Below are positions 20,201 through 29,675 of a stretch of DNA of 64,000 nt, piece after piece. The notes under the pieces were generated by a model, which saw nothing but the letters and a program-made list of their open reading frames with translations, had not been told where the DNA came from and did not search any database. The stretch spans positions 1,178,001 to 1,242,000 of the forward strand of contig OY723287.1 in NCBI GenBank assembly GCA_963210315.1, given 5' to 3'. This DNA is from Rhynchopus euleeides (Eukaryota > Euglenozoa > Diplonemea > Diplonemida > Diplonemidae). Every line of letters starts with the position of its first letter. The first letter of the stretch is position 1. The translations under genes and the position numbers were made by a program.

Positions 20201-21958
20201 ACTCCGGTTCCGGCACCACCAACCCCGCCGGCAGGGGGCCGTGCACGCGTGTTCCTGATGGCGGGGCAGTCGAACATGGTGGGGCACGGGTCGGCGGCCG
20301 AACTCGGGATCTTTGACCCGGAGCTGCTGGAGACCAGGGACGACGTGTTCGCCAAGTCGACCATCGAGGTGCGCAGGGCAACAGGCCGCCTCGCCCCGAA
20401 GTACGGGAAGGCGTTCGGCCCGGAGCTGGGGTTCGGGCACGTGCTCGGGGACACCTTCGCGGAGGATGTGTACCTCTTCAAGGCTGCGAAGGGGGGGACG
20501 CAGATTGCGAACGAGGAGCACTGGGCCCCGCGCGGGAAGGACGGCAACCTGTACAAGCAGGCCATTGCAGGGTTCAAGCAGTTCCTGGCAGACGACGTGC
20601 CGGCCGACCACGTTGTGTCGGGTTTCGTGTGGTTCCAGGGGTACAACGACGCCTTCTCCGACGCGAACGCGAACGGGTACGAGGCGGCGCTGGTGGAGCT
20701 GATTGCGTCTGTGCGGCGGGACCTGGGGGTGGCGGACCTGCCTGTCGTGGTGGTGCAGGGGAACGACAACCAGGGCGTGCGCGGGGGTATCATCAGGGCT
20801 GCGCAGGCGAAGGTGGCGACAGAGGACGCGCACGCCGACTGGATTGTGTCGGGGGACCTGTACAACTACTACCACTACGACGGGGCGTCGATGGCCACGA
20901 TCGGGCGGCGTGCGGGGCAGGCGATGCTCCCCCTCCTGGGGCGGGCGGGTGCCTTCAAGGACGTGTACGTGGGGACGCAGGGCGAGACGCTGCAGGTCGC
21001 GGGGCGCGCGGGCGTGCTTGCGAATGACCGGGGCGTGGTCAGCGGCAGGGGCAGGGCACAGGTGGTGGCCACAGCGTCGCACGGGAAGCTGGCACTGCGC
21101 AGCGACGGCGGGTTCACGTACCGCCCGGACGCAGGGTTTGTCGGGCTCGACACCTTCACATACGCCGTGGCAGACACGGCGACGGGGGCGGCAGGGAACC
21201 CCGCGGTCGTCGAAATCTGGGTGGAGACGAAGACCGCGTCGGACGAGAAGCTGATTGTGCACTACGCCTTCGAGGAGGCGGGTGTGGTGGCGGACAGGTC
21301 GTCGCCGTCGTCCCCCTCCATCGTGTACGACTCGACCAGGAGGGTGCAGGCGTACGCCGACCCGACGGGGGTGTCTGTGGGGGAGGCGCGCGGGGTGTCG
21401 GGCAAGTGCGCGGTGCTGTCGGGCACGCCGAAGAAGTGGAACGACGGGCACCTGAAGGTGCAGATGGCCCCGATGCCGGACTTCCTCCTCTTCGGGCTGG
21501 ACGACATCACCGTGTGCATGTGGGTGAAGGTGACAGCGCCCACCACGGACAGGATGCCGATCTTCTCCAACGCCGGGAGGCCGTCGAGCATGGGGCTGAC
21601 GCTTCTGACGGACGGTCCCGGCAAGTCCTTCACCACTGTTGTGTACGGCACGGGGGGGCGCAAGGTCACCGTCGCGTCACGTGGCCCTGCCATCGACGAC
21701 GGGGCATGGCACCACGTGGCGGCTGTCGTGTCGCGCTCCACCAACACCGCGACAAACTACGTGGACGGGCAGGCCGTGTCGACTGCGGGCATCTCCGCGG
21801 TGGGCGGGGCGTTCGAGCAAGGCTTCTACACGCGCCTGGGCGGTGTGGCGTGGCTCGGGAGCAACGCGAAGTTCGTGGGGCACATGGATGAGGTGCGGGT
21901 GTACCGCACGGCACTCCCCGCAGCACGCATTGCGCAGCTCTTTGCTCGCAGGGAGTGA
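17243..21958 (+). CDS. Giant secreted multidomain hydrolase: LamG, zinc metallopeptidase, SASA esterase, cadherin-like, LamG
   Basis: A 1571-residue frame with no intron. Three in-frame ATGs (17243, 17255, 17270) precede a signal peptide (LLAVAVLCAGAAQG). In order: LamG-like concanavalin fold (about 28-235); Arg/Pro/Ala/Thr linker with Cys-rich knot (236-350); second LamG-like domain (350-555); a DUF6055-like peptidase region (560-950) with the HEXXH motif HENFH at 652-656 and a downstream Glu at 671 (FLAESTASWG), gluzincin spacing; another APT/RT linker; a SASA/carbohydrate-esterase-6 domain (1000-1235) with GQSNMVGHG (Ser about 1010), WFQGYND and a C-terminal HYDGASMATIGRR; a cadherin-like bacterial repeat (VLANDRGV, GLDTFTYAV; 1240-1320); and a final LamG domain (1336-1571). 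Such modular enzymes are typical of planctomycete-like bacteria, so lateral gain of parts is plausible. It probably acts on acetylated glycans or glycoproteins outside the cell. Confidence 0.9.
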   Translation: MHSGMQHPRMLPQLLAVAVLCAGAAQGSIYSQYTLDGPAVEDTYRRTSSGKRIALGSGGNAVCGRSYHVKPRDFISLQASNGAPTGNTDFTIAGHVKPVRLSGSRGLFTIGATHKTRQDRRAGHWGAWVAVDGAGRVEVRTPALRARSRATLRRGEWAHIVLTYTAAETKLRLWVDGKVVLTRRVKMDLRQNSKYGGMAIGEFHLGGSPFGRGGEFFIDHVSFANHAVTDVGEVAAPCSKEPPTRAPTAAPTPVPRTRAPRTRAPAPVRTPAPPTPVPRTRAPAPVRTPAPTRAPTPAPAPAPAPAPAPPARGDAAVCAQKGAVCGAVRDGKGKTVTCGTCGAEEMCSFGRCEARCSLEVLAKKKGPFDGLFAFVPLQFAYEDLSENRHPVTAELLANDRSADTFPYESAVDMADKVVRVDFQKRTVRPVATLSFKLMPKALGQSGVVLTFGPLTVSEAGGKLSVTVGGVTVVNGAQAFSHRRCNHVVVQLSSDSVATFVNGRRTERALGRAAPQTLGGSLTVGRYPGKVWDVRVYERALAGREIAELGDDCDSGLSMAVPDAEYPNYLCGVYYCMYWPAGVTDTTQESFEYQLSGHDMTWEHNVLETGMYVHGALCAELAKPRDQLLSAGYRKPWVSKFNFGKPWNQYVLHENFHAYQSRTRGSTKFLAESTASWGAFSMKPTAYDTILGMYTMQPQLALWTTQSSAFEDGIIDNAKGGHQYGAAIWEWYVTHHVLGDDFFIGKVFNRRVLGLAPTSGAPAEGMYNALREAGFDMRDVFSDFAARVTTWDVDYEETFRASEMGSFRRMDGNNRKADKPIPDSEVDNKIAEFYGVRGAGAGWVAVPDRYKIGDWAFNAYEVDVTAATTYEVGIKPSTRNPAYSEFRAQVVVHNTRTGKRTYHKLPVTTAGAAVTVRVGAAAGEKLYLVVANTPSAKFTGFQAYTYEYLLAPKKAGGAPAPTTPAPTPAPTRAPRTRAPAPVRTPAPTPVPAPPTPPAGGRARVFLMAGQSNMVGHGSAAELGIFDPELLETRDDVFAKSTIEVRRATGRLAPKYGKAFGPELGFGHVLGDTFAEDVYLFKAAKGGTQIANEEHWAPRGKDGNLYKQAIAGFKQFLADDVPADHVVSGFVWFQGYNDAFSDANANGYEAALVELIASVRRDLGVADLPVVVVQGNDNQGVRGGIIRAAQAKVATEDAHADWIVSGDLYNYYHYDGASMATIGRRAGQAMLPLLGRAGAFKDVYVGTQGETLQVAGRAGVLANDRGVVSGRGRAQVVATASHGKLALRSDGGFTYRPDAGFVGLDTFTYAVADTATGAAGNPAVVEIWVETKTASDEKLIVHYAFEEAGVVADRSSPSSPSIVYDSTRRVQAYADPTGVSVGEARGVSGKCAVLSGTPKKWNDGHLKVQMAPMPDFLLFGLDDITVCMWVKVTAPTTDRMPIFSNAGRPSSMGLTLLTDGPGKSFTTVVYGTGGRKVTVASRGPAIDDGAWHHVAAVVSRSTNTATNYVDGQAVSTAGISAVGGAFEQGFYTRLGGVAWLGSNAKFVGHMDEVRVYRTALPAARIAQLFARRE

Positions 21959-23860
21959 ATGTGTGTAGTGTAGGTGTGTGCCGAAGCAAAGAAAAAGCGA
22001 CATGGACACATGTTCAAAACACACACGCACACATCACCTCGCGCCAGACTCTCATCGAGACCAAAATCATATCATCTGGCCCTCCTCTGCCGCAATGAAA
22101 CGGAGGGCCACCCGATATTGTTTTGTTTGTTGACATGGCCTTTCCCGCCCCGTTGTTTCTTCCGGGTTCTTTCATCTTGTTGTACTACCCTCTGCCCTCT
22201 GCCCACGCATCCCCCGCTTTTGCTTCGCTTCCATTTTGGGTGCCGACAACAGCAAGGAACCACCCACAAATGTTAGAAAATATGAACCAACAAACGAATC
22301 GGGATCCTGTGCATGCTTTTTGGTGCGGTAAGGATGCACCGTTTGGCACAGGAACCAACACCAACACAACAATCGCACATCACACAAATATGCGCCTGTG
22401 GAATCGAATTCGCCCGGCGCCTTTTATTATTCTGTTCTTTATTGGGGGGGGTCCCACAGCTGGTATGAAAAGGAAAGGGGAAGGGTACAGGGCACATGCA
22501 CATGCACACGCACACGCACACGCACAGCCACACACTCAGTCCTGTTGTGGTTGTTGTGCGCTGCCCGCCTTCCCGAGAGAGAGGCAGAGAAGAGAAGAAG
22601 CAGATGCAGAGGTGGCGGTCGGGGTGTCTTCGTCTTCGTCTTCGTATTGTGTGTGTCTTCTTTTTTTGTTCCGGTATCGTCATAGACCCGAAAAGGGCAG
22701 TGCTGCTGCCCCAGCGGACGGACCGACACACACACACACAAGGCACATCCGGAAGCGACCCCCGCTGCTCACCACTGTTGATTCTTATATGGCTGTGTGG
22801 TATATCCCCCCTCTCCCACTCCGCCCCCTCCCCCCCCTTGTCCGGTGGAGCGTAGAAAGGTCAGCTGCATTGCCAAATGCAGTGGGGGTGCACGGCCGCT
22901 TCTGGCTTGTCCCCCATATCTTTCTATCTCTCTCTCTCTCCCTCCCTCCCGGATCTGCTACACTTGACCGTGTAGCATTTGCCAGTTTTGTTCGACGTTT
23001 CTCTATAAATATTGTGCTTCCCCCTTCTCGGGGCAAGCGGCATCCGTGTCTCTGTGCGCACCTCTCCCCCTCACCGGGTCGTTAGCTCTCCTGTACCATT
23101 CCGCAAGACCAACAACATCCAGTGCGCGCAGATTCACGCCCGAGGTCGGTTGCCCCATCCTTGATCCCCGTTCCGTTCTGTGTCTTCTCTGTTCTCTGCC
23201 TTGACTGTCAGCGGACGGACACAGCCTTTTCTGCATCCTGGCGCATGCGCCCTGCGTGGTATGCCCACGAGGCCAGCCCCGCATCCACACTACTCCGCTG
23301 CACCCTGTCGTTTTACGCCATCCCTGCCATTTGCCATTTCCTCTTTGCCTTTCCTCTTCCCTAGCACAACACAGCCGTGCCCATGCGTGGGCGGGGTTGC
23401 GGACGGGCGCGTGCCCCAGCAACACCCAATCTGGAAGGACGAGGACCTGTCTCATTGGAAGTCCCTCGATGATCACCCTCCCTCCTCCACCCCCCTGCTT
23501 GCCCCACATCCCATGCCCTCTGTGATCGCCGATTCTTTTCTTTGGAACAACAACTCGCTTTTCCCACTTTTTTGACTCGTGCCTGCGTTCGGTATCTCCA
23601 CACGTGACCCGCAGTCACCTTTCGTCCAAAGAAACAACGCAATTCCGATTATTTTTTGAGCCCAAACGCCCCCCCCCGCCCCCCCTGTTTGCCTGCACCC
23701 ACACCCTGCATAGGACACCCCTTCACCTGCACACCCTCTCGTGAAGGAGCCGCCGCCTGCCACCTCGCTCCGCCCCTCAGTCCCCCCCGGGAGGGGGTCG
23801 CATATGCCTGTCAGCTGCTAGCACCACCTACCGCCTCCCGTATCCCCCCACCCGCAACCA
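21959..23860. other. Intergenic, no supported gene
   Basis: It contains (CA)n at about 22015-22035 and 22495-22535, (CT)n near 22920-22945 and a clustered run of TTCGTC triplets. A 320-codon frame (22123-23085) spans these repeats and is rich in Pro/His/Arg; I do not think it is a gene. The last 100 bases before 23861 are C/T-rich with CTGTCAG and TGCTAG acceptor candidates. Confidence 0.5.
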
Positions 23861-25012
23861 ATGCCGGGATATCAGGAGCCGTGCGGAGGGTCGCTTCCCA
23901 ACCTCTTTGCCCTTCTTCTGCTCGCTGCCTCCCCCGGCTTGTCTGCTGCGCAGGATCCGTGGTGTGCCTTCTCCGAGACCCTCAGCACCGCAACAAGCTA
24001 TGAGGTTCTCATGACAGCGCACGCCCATCGCAGCATCTACATCCAAGTTTGGGGTGAGCAACTCAACGCAACAGCCGTGGCATCCGACAGGGATTCAGTC
24101 CTCCGTGGGGTCACAGGCTCCACCGGCGAGTGGGACGCATTCAAATGGGCTGACGGCAGCCCTTCAGTTTATGTGGAGGAGAGGGGGGGCCTGCAGTATA
24201 TTGTCCTCAATATAACGGGGGTGCCGGCACGTCCTTTTCAGGATGAGCTCTCCGCGGTGCTGCCCGCGGGGTTGTTTTATGAAAACTCGACGGCGGTTCG
24301 CTGGGGGGCGCTGGCGTGCTCCAACTCGCTCTCCATCACGAATGCGACGGAGACAACAATCGCCCTGCAGTCGGTTTACGCAACTTTCGGAGGGGGATCC
24401 TGGCATAACTCAGGGGGATGGCTGCGGGACTACACGACACCCTGCTCCTGGCACGGCATTGCCTGCGGCCCCAACGGAACTGTCCAGGGGATATACCTCC
24501 AGTCGAACAACCTCAACGCAACGTCTCCCCTGCCTGGGGACAGCCCCTTTGCAGGCATCACCACAACCCTGCGTGAGGTGAGCCTCGGGGGGAACCCGCA
24601 TCTGTCCTTCGCGCCGGAGGAGCTCGGGGTGATGGGCATGTCTCGTCTATCCACGCTGTCGGTGCACTCCTGCAGCCTGCAGGGCACGCTGCCCGCTGTG
24701 TGGGGGGCGCACCCCAGCCTGCGGCAGGTTCTGCTCTACCGCAACAGGCTGGTTGGGAGCATTCCTGGGGAGTGGGGGAATTCAACGTCTCTATCGAGCA
24801 TTCTCCTCCACAGCAACCAGCTCGTTGGGTCGCTCCCCCCGTGGGGCGACCCGTTTTCCAACAGCACCGCCCCCGTGGCGAAGACGCTCCGCAAGCTGTG
24901 GGCATACGGCAACATGCTGAACGAGTCCCATCCCAATGACGACACGCTCGATCTTGAGGAGAGCGCTTGCCCGAGGCAGCCTTCGAAGTACAGCAACAGC
25001 TTGGTACCCTGA
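23861..25012 (+). CDS. Secreted leucine-rich-repeat protein
   Basis: A 383-residue frame from ATG 23861. A signal peptide (NLFALLLLAASPGLSAAQ) ends near residue 31. Residues 32-175 are a region with several N-glycosylation sequons and no recognised fold. Residues about 180-205 match the N-terminal cap of plant-type extracellular LRRs (GGWLRDYTTPCSWHGIACG), followed by about five LRRs, the clearest being LLYRNRLVGSIPGEWGN. There is no transmembrane segment or obvious GPI signal at the C terminus, so it is probably secreted. Plant-type LRR proteins of this kind occur widely in protists, including the surface antigens of trypanosomatids; a surface-recognition role is inferred. It lies 475 bases upstream of the adenylate cyclase on the same strand. 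Confidence 0.88.
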   Translation: MPGYQEPCGGSLPNLFALLLLAASPGLSAAQDPWCAFSETLSTATSYEVLMTAHAHRSIYIQVWGEQLNATAVASDRDSVLRGVTGSTGEWDAFKWADGSPSVYVEERGGLQYIVLNITGVPARPFQDELSAVLPAGLFYENSTAVRWGALACSNSLSITNATETTIALQSVYATFGGGSWHNSGGWLRDYTTPCSWHGIACGPNGTVQGIYLQSNNLNATSPLPGDSPFAGITTTLREVSLGGNPHLSFAPEELGVMGMSRLSTLSVHSCSLQGTLPAVWGAHPSLRQVLLYRNRLVGSIPGEWGNSTSLSSILLHSNQLVGSLPPWGDPFSNSTAPVAKTLRKLWAYGNMLNESHPNDDTLDLEESACPRQPSKYSNSLVP

Positions 25013-25487
25013 AAGAGTGTGGGGCTGGGCTGGGGGGGAGAAGATGGGTGGTGGTAGTGTGGCGCCCTGGGGGTGCAGTCAGGAGCTCACTCGAGGCATG
25101 GGTTGGAGTGGAGGGTGGTGGTGGTGGTGGTGGTGGTGGTGATGATGTGGCATTTACACTTGTGCCTGTGTTTCTAGCCCGAGGGGAGGCAGGGCAGCGT
25201 GTGCGCTGGTGTGCGGGAAAGCAAGGCCTTGCGAGGAATACACGCCACACAGAGCAGAGAGCCTGTGATGGGGGGTGTGGTGTGCAATCCCAACCAGCGC
25301 CCAGGCAACTTTGCATCCCGCAGTGCGCTTCTGTTCTGCTCAGCATGCAACTGCCACACACACACACACACCCAGGGGGTGGGCTAGGACCCGTGCAGGG
25401 TTAACCCACCTAAAAAGTGATCAACACACACACACCCACACAAGACACACATCGCGTCAGGTACACAACACAACAGCAGGAGGCAGG
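25013..25487. other. Spacer between LRR gene and cyclase gene
   Basis: It holds a (GGT)n microsatellite at about 25115-25140, (CA)n at 25356-25372 and CAG/AG acceptor candidates at 25457-25459, 25478-25480 and 25484-25486, just before the cyclase ATG. No gene is seen. Confidence 0.5.
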
Positions 25488-28307
25488 ATGGGTTTCCAGT
25501 TCAACATCCCGATCTTTGCGATGATCCTGGTGACGACGTTGGTCAGCACTGCATCGTCGATGGGTGGCGGGCTGATTCTGTACTTCCAAGGGCTGGACTC
25601 GCTGGAGGACTCGATGGCAGAGACAAGTGCGAGCGAGCTGCGGTCTCTGGGTGACAAGATCCAGAATCGGCTGGCCAACCTGGAGCAGGAACTCGATGCG
25701 CTGCGCCGGTTTGTCTTCTCCACCGAACGCATCCGATCGGACATGCTGTCGGTTGAGTGGGCTGACCTGCTTCGATCCTTCTCGTTTGCACAGGTCGCAG
25801 GTTCTGCGGGTGCCTTCTTCAGCTTAGGACTGCTTGTATCACCACATGACTGGACCGTCGACAAAGGGTTTGCAATGATCGCGTACGAAGAGTCTGGGGG
25901 TTATGGAGCAAAATACACGGGCACAGGTGACATGATAGTCGCGCAGTTCCACGACGAGGTGCCTGAGAACCACACCATACTGGGTCCCGATGGTCACGTG
26001 GTTGCCGCGTATTTTCCTGTATATTCACTGGACCCCACCACGGGGTACAAGATGGCACACCTGTATGACGCGTCGGCCGGGTGGCTCTTCAACCTGCCAG
26101 ACCCACGCCTTCCCCAAGACGATCGCTACACATACTTGGAACGCCCTGTGGCTGGTTCCGTGCTGTCCTACTGGACGCCCCCTGCACAGTGGGTGACCTC
26201 AAAGGGTGTGAAGAACTGGCAGACATATCTGGAAGGGATCTACATGCCACCACCACCCCCACACCCGATGCACAAGTACAAGTCTGTGGCTCTGTCGCTG
26301 GGTATCGACTACGCAACATTCCAGCCGTCTTTCGATCTTTACAAACAGGGCCACCCCGACACTGTGGTGGTGATGGCCAACAGGCAGACGGGTGTTGTGT
26401 ACGCCTCCACCATCCTCCCGATGCTCCCCAGCTGGTGCCAGGACGACGGTGACATCGGTTCCTACATCGCACAGGGTTGTTCACTGCATCTGGCGAACCT
26501 GTCGCAGGCTGTGCAGAGCGGGTTCCAGAAGAGTGGGGAGGAGCCGTTCGGCAGTTTCATGAAGGCAGAGCTTGACGGGGAGGAGTACTTCTTCCGGCGT
26601 GAGGCGCTTGATTTCCAGGACCTGGAGTTGGTGTGGATGCGCCCCACATCGTCTGTGCAGGGTGCGGTGCGGGAGGCGCTGGTGCTGCTGATCGTCTTCA
26701 CAGCCCTGGTCCTCATCTTCGACGTGTTGGTGATGGTGCTGGAGATGGTGTTCATCGCGATGCCAATACGGCAGCTGTCGTCCGCAATCATGTCTGTTGG
26801 GAACATGGAGACAGATGATGCAAACCGGTCCATCGGGATGTACAGGCAGCGTGCTGTGATGCTCAAAGAGATACGGGGCCTCATGGAGGGGATGACTGCC
26901 ACCATCAGGCGTCTGGAGGAGTTCCGCACCTTCATGCCGGAGGCCATCTTTACGAATGAGCCTGTGTTGGTGGGTTCGCAGCAGGGACAGGAGGCGCCTG
27001 GGAGCGAGACGGGGCATGCGGCGGTGCTGTTCACAGACGTGCAGGGGTCGACGCACCTGTGGGAGGCGTGCACGGAGGAGATGGCGGAGGCGCTGCGTCT
27101 GCACAACACGGTGATCCGCGAGGTGATTGAAGAGCACGGCGGGTACGAAGTGAAGACGATCGGGGATGCCTTCATGGTATCGTTTCCAGACATCGACACC
27201 GCGGTGTGGTTCGGGCTGCGCACGCAGGAGCGGCTGTTCCAGGCGGCGTGGCCTGCGAGGCTGCTGGAGGTGGTGCAGGGGCGTGGGTTGCGCGGGCTGC
27301 GTGTGCGCATGGGGCTGACGCACGGGGCGGTGAACGTGGAGCTGAACGAGGTGGTGCGGCGGCGCGACTACTTCGGACCGACGGTGAACCGCGCTGCACG
27401 TCTGGAGGCGAACGGGGTGTGTGGCGGTGTGGCTGTGGAGGCGTCTGTTGTCGACAGCCTCACTGCGGTGCAGCAGAAGCAGGCGCTGGTGGTGCAGCTG
27501 GGCACGCGGAGCCTGAAAGGCATTGGCGACATCCCCCTGTGCCTGCTGGTCCCGCAGAGCATGCCGCAGCGTGCAGCGCACGCGCACGATGCGGATGTGC
27601 CCAATCCGCTTGGCATCACCCATTCGATGAGCATCGCAAGCTCAGGAAGCCAGGAATCGCACACCTCTCAAAGCAAGCTTCGAGCTGTCGGACGCTTCGG
27701 CACCGACAAGATGAGTGAGGTGGGCAGCGCCACCACAGGGTGTGTGGACTGCGAGGTGGTGGACATGCCTTGTGCAGAGGTGGCTGCCATGGCGGACAGC
27801 AACCTGCGTGGTGTGGTCGCATGCTTGGGACGCAGCGACGGGCGCCTCCTGAACGTATGCGGCACGGCAGCGCTCGTTGCATGGAACGTGATGGCGCCAT
27901 GTGCGGGCCACCTCGAGGCAGCACTGCGCTTCGCCAGCCTGATGTCCGGCAGGGCTGCAGGTGGCGTGCACTGCGGGCTGAGCAGCGGCAAGGTGTTCTC
28001 GGGCTACGTCGAGACCGGGAAGACCCGCTTTGTGACAGCTGTGGGTCAATGCGTGCAGGTCAGCCTGCGTGCACACCTCATGGCACTGCAGGCGGAACAG
28101 GCGGCGCTGTTCGCAACGAAGGACACACAGGTGACGGGGGCGATGGTGGCACACGGGCTTGCCACTGCGGCAGGGGAGCTGCGCAAAGGGTCCGAGGTGT
28201 ACACTGTGTGTGCCTTGCTGTGCGACGTCGTTGCATCACGCGTGGGCCGCAAGCAGGGTTTGTTCAACCCCACCGCCAGTGCTGCGAAGGAAGCTTCTGG
28301 TCGCTAG
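25488..28307 (+). CDS. Receptor-type class III adenylate cyclase
   Basis: A 939-residue frame. ATG 25488 is preferred over the longer frame (71 codons upstream) because it opens on a membrane helix. Order: helix about 8-33; large extracellular domain to about 394, perhaps Cache-like; helix about 395-425 (ALVLLIVFTALVLIFDVLV); a HAMP-like linker; then the cyclase domain. Metal-binding Asp residues are in LFTDVQGST (D about 517) and KTIGDAF (D about 560). Lys about 556 in KTIGD and the Asp of RDYFGPTVNRAARLE fit ATP rather than GTP; the Asn and Arg of that motif are the transition-state residues. Residues about 750-925 resemble a second, degenerate cyclase-fold domain lacking the metal site. 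Single-pass receptor cyclases of this layout are typical of kinetoplastids and other protists. The product, cAMP, would signal from an external ligand. Confidence 0.93.
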   Translation: MGFQFNIPIFAMILVTTLVSTASSMGGGLILYFQGLDSLEDSMAETSASELRSLGDKIQNRLANLEQELDALRRFVFSTERIRSDMLSVEWADLLRSFSFAQVAGSAGAFFSLGLLVSPHDWTVDKGFAMIAYEESGGYGAKYTGTGDMIVAQFHDEVPENHTILGPDGHVVAAYFPVYSLDPTTGYKMAHLYDASAGWLFNLPDPRLPQDDRYTYLERPVAGSVLSYWTPPAQWVTSKGVKNWQTYLEGIYMPPPPPHPMHKYKSVALSLGIDYATFQPSFDLYKQGHPDTVVVMANRQTGVVYASTILPMLPSWCQDDGDIGSYIAQGCSLHLANLSQAVQSGFQKSGEEPFGSFMKAELDGEEYFFRREALDFQDLELVWMRPTSSVQGAVREALVLLIVFTALVLIFDVLVMVLEMVFIAMPIRQLSSAIMSVGNMETDDANRSIGMYRQRAVMLKEIRGLMEGMTATIRRLEEFRTFMPEAIFTNEPVLVGSQQGQEAPGSETGHAAVLFTDVQGSTHLWEACTEEMAEALRLHNTVIREVIEEHGGYEVKTIGDAFMVSFPDIDTAVWFGLRTQERLFQAAWPARLLEVVQGRGLRGLRVRMGLTHGAVNVELNEVVRRRDYFGPTVNRAARLEANGVCGGVAVEASVVDSLTAVQQKQALVVQLGTRSLKGIGDIPLCLLVPQSMPQRAAHAHDADVPNPLGITHSMSIASSGSQESHTSQSKLRAVGRFGTDKMSEVGSATTGCVDCEVVDMPCAEVAAMADSNLRGVVACLGRSDGRLLNVCGTAALVAWNVMAPCAGHLEAALRFASLMSGRAAGGVHCGLSSGKVFSGYVETGKTRFVTAVGQCVQVSLRAHLMALQAEQAALFATKDTQVTGAMVAHGLATAAGELRKGSEVYTVCALLCDVVASRVGRKQGLFNPTASAAKEASGR

Positions 28308-29335
28308 CGGTGCTCTCGCCGGTGCCCTTCTCCACTGTTGAACCCAGCACACCGATGCTGGGTGACACAGAAGCAGCCCAGGTTGACCGGAAGCACGTAC
28401 CCTCATATCTCATGTCACATGCTTTGTTGCAACCCTCTCCCCCCTCTGCCACCCTTCCTGTCAGATTGCTCTTTGTCAGTTCAGTGTAGCCCAACGCAGG
28501 ATACAGTTCGCCGTGTGGCTCCTTTGCCCCCTGCGATGCCTCCTCCCCACCAGGCCGTGGGATGATGTGCAGGAGACCAACTTCCGTTGCCTCTCCCCTC
28601 TCTTGCGGTCCCGCCCGGTGAGTGGTTCCGCCCCGTTGGGCAGCAACACCTCATCAACCAATCCCCATTGGACATTGGAAGGTCTGCCGTGTGCTTCCCA
28701 ATTTGCATGATGCATCCACTTGTGAGTACTCCTCGCATCCCGTGTCGCACCAGCACCCTACACTGGGGGGATAAAATCCAACTTGCTGCCTTCACGTGGC
28801 GCCCCCTGTGATTACCCTCCTCCGAGGGGAAACTAAAGCAAGCTCTGGTAACTCATTTTCCGCTGTGTGCCCTGTTTCATATATGCGGAGGGGCCCTTTC
28901 TGCACGGCTTTGGTTTTATTGATGTTGTGGTGTGCGTGGTTTCTTTTCCCCTTTTTTGTTGTTTTTGCAGCATTTTATGCTGTCGGGTGAGCTTCCGCCC
29001 CATGGGGGGCGCTCCTTCCGGCTTGCGCCGCCCACCCATCTCGCCCCCGTCCCCTTCCCACATTCTTTCTTTTCTTTTAGGGGAGACGTCCTCGCAGTGG
29101 CTGTTTGGCCTGACGCGATTCCCCGCCTCAAAGCAGACCCACCAGGCAGCTACTCAAGGCACATGAGGAGCGAGAGGCGTCAACGGGCGCAACGCCCCTC
29201 CCTGCGGTCCGGCTTCCGCCACGTGGCTGACTCAAAGCAGCGCAGTGACCAACGGGAGCGACATGGAAAAAAAAAACACTACCCCTCACCACACTTCCTC
29301 ACCTAGATGCCTTGAAGCCCGATTGTGGGAACCAA

Positions 29336-29475
29336 AAAGCGCCGTATCACTTCACGGCTACAACCGATCTGATGAATTTCCTTTTGTTTGTTGCGTTGAC
29401 GCTTCTACACACAAAACCCCTGAGCCTGATGAAGGGTGGGGTTAGTGTATAGAGCACGTTTGGTGGCAGCTGTGG
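29336..29475. mobile_element. MITE-like GCGCC-ended repeat, copy 2 (inverted)
   Basis: Reverse complement of 15521-15688 over most of its length (shared TTGCGTTGACGCTTCTACAC and TATAGAGCACGTTTGG). It is shorter at one end. Confidence 0.7.
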
Positions 29476-29627
29476 ACCATCCATTCACTGCCTCACACCA
29501 GCCCCCTCCCGTGGGGGCAATGTGCAGCTGGCAGCTCTCGGGGAGCTGCAGCTCCAGGACTCTAACAACAGTTCAAAGGATGCTATCTGAGTGATCAGCC
29601 TAGAAGTGCAATTTCAGAAACCAATCA

Positions 29628-29647
29628 CCCCCCCCCCCCCCCCGCAG
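29628..29647 (+). promoter_or_regulatory. C16 tract and CAG acceptor before a start codon
   Basis: Sixteen C followed by GCAG, 28 bases before the ATG at 29676. It has the form of a trans-splice or 5' UTR intron acceptor; the function is inferred. Confidence 0.5.
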
Positions 29648-29675
29648 GGCGTTGTGTGACACAGGAGGGCCGGAT

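Larger units (their letters stand above)
28308..29675. other. Intergenic, no supported gene; one MITE-like repeat
   Basis: Mostly unique-looking DNA with pyrimidine-rich stretches, a reverse copy of the 168 bp GCGCC-ended repeat (about 29336-29475) and, at the end, a 16-base C run with an AG acceptor before the next gene. Frames in 28500-29300 are short and unsupported. Confidence 0.5.

Noticed and set aside
22123-23085. 320-codon frame between two real genes
   Set aside because: Composed of microsatellite translation (HAHAHAHA, SSSSS) and Pro/Arg-rich sequence with no domain. It could hide a small exon, but nothing supports it.
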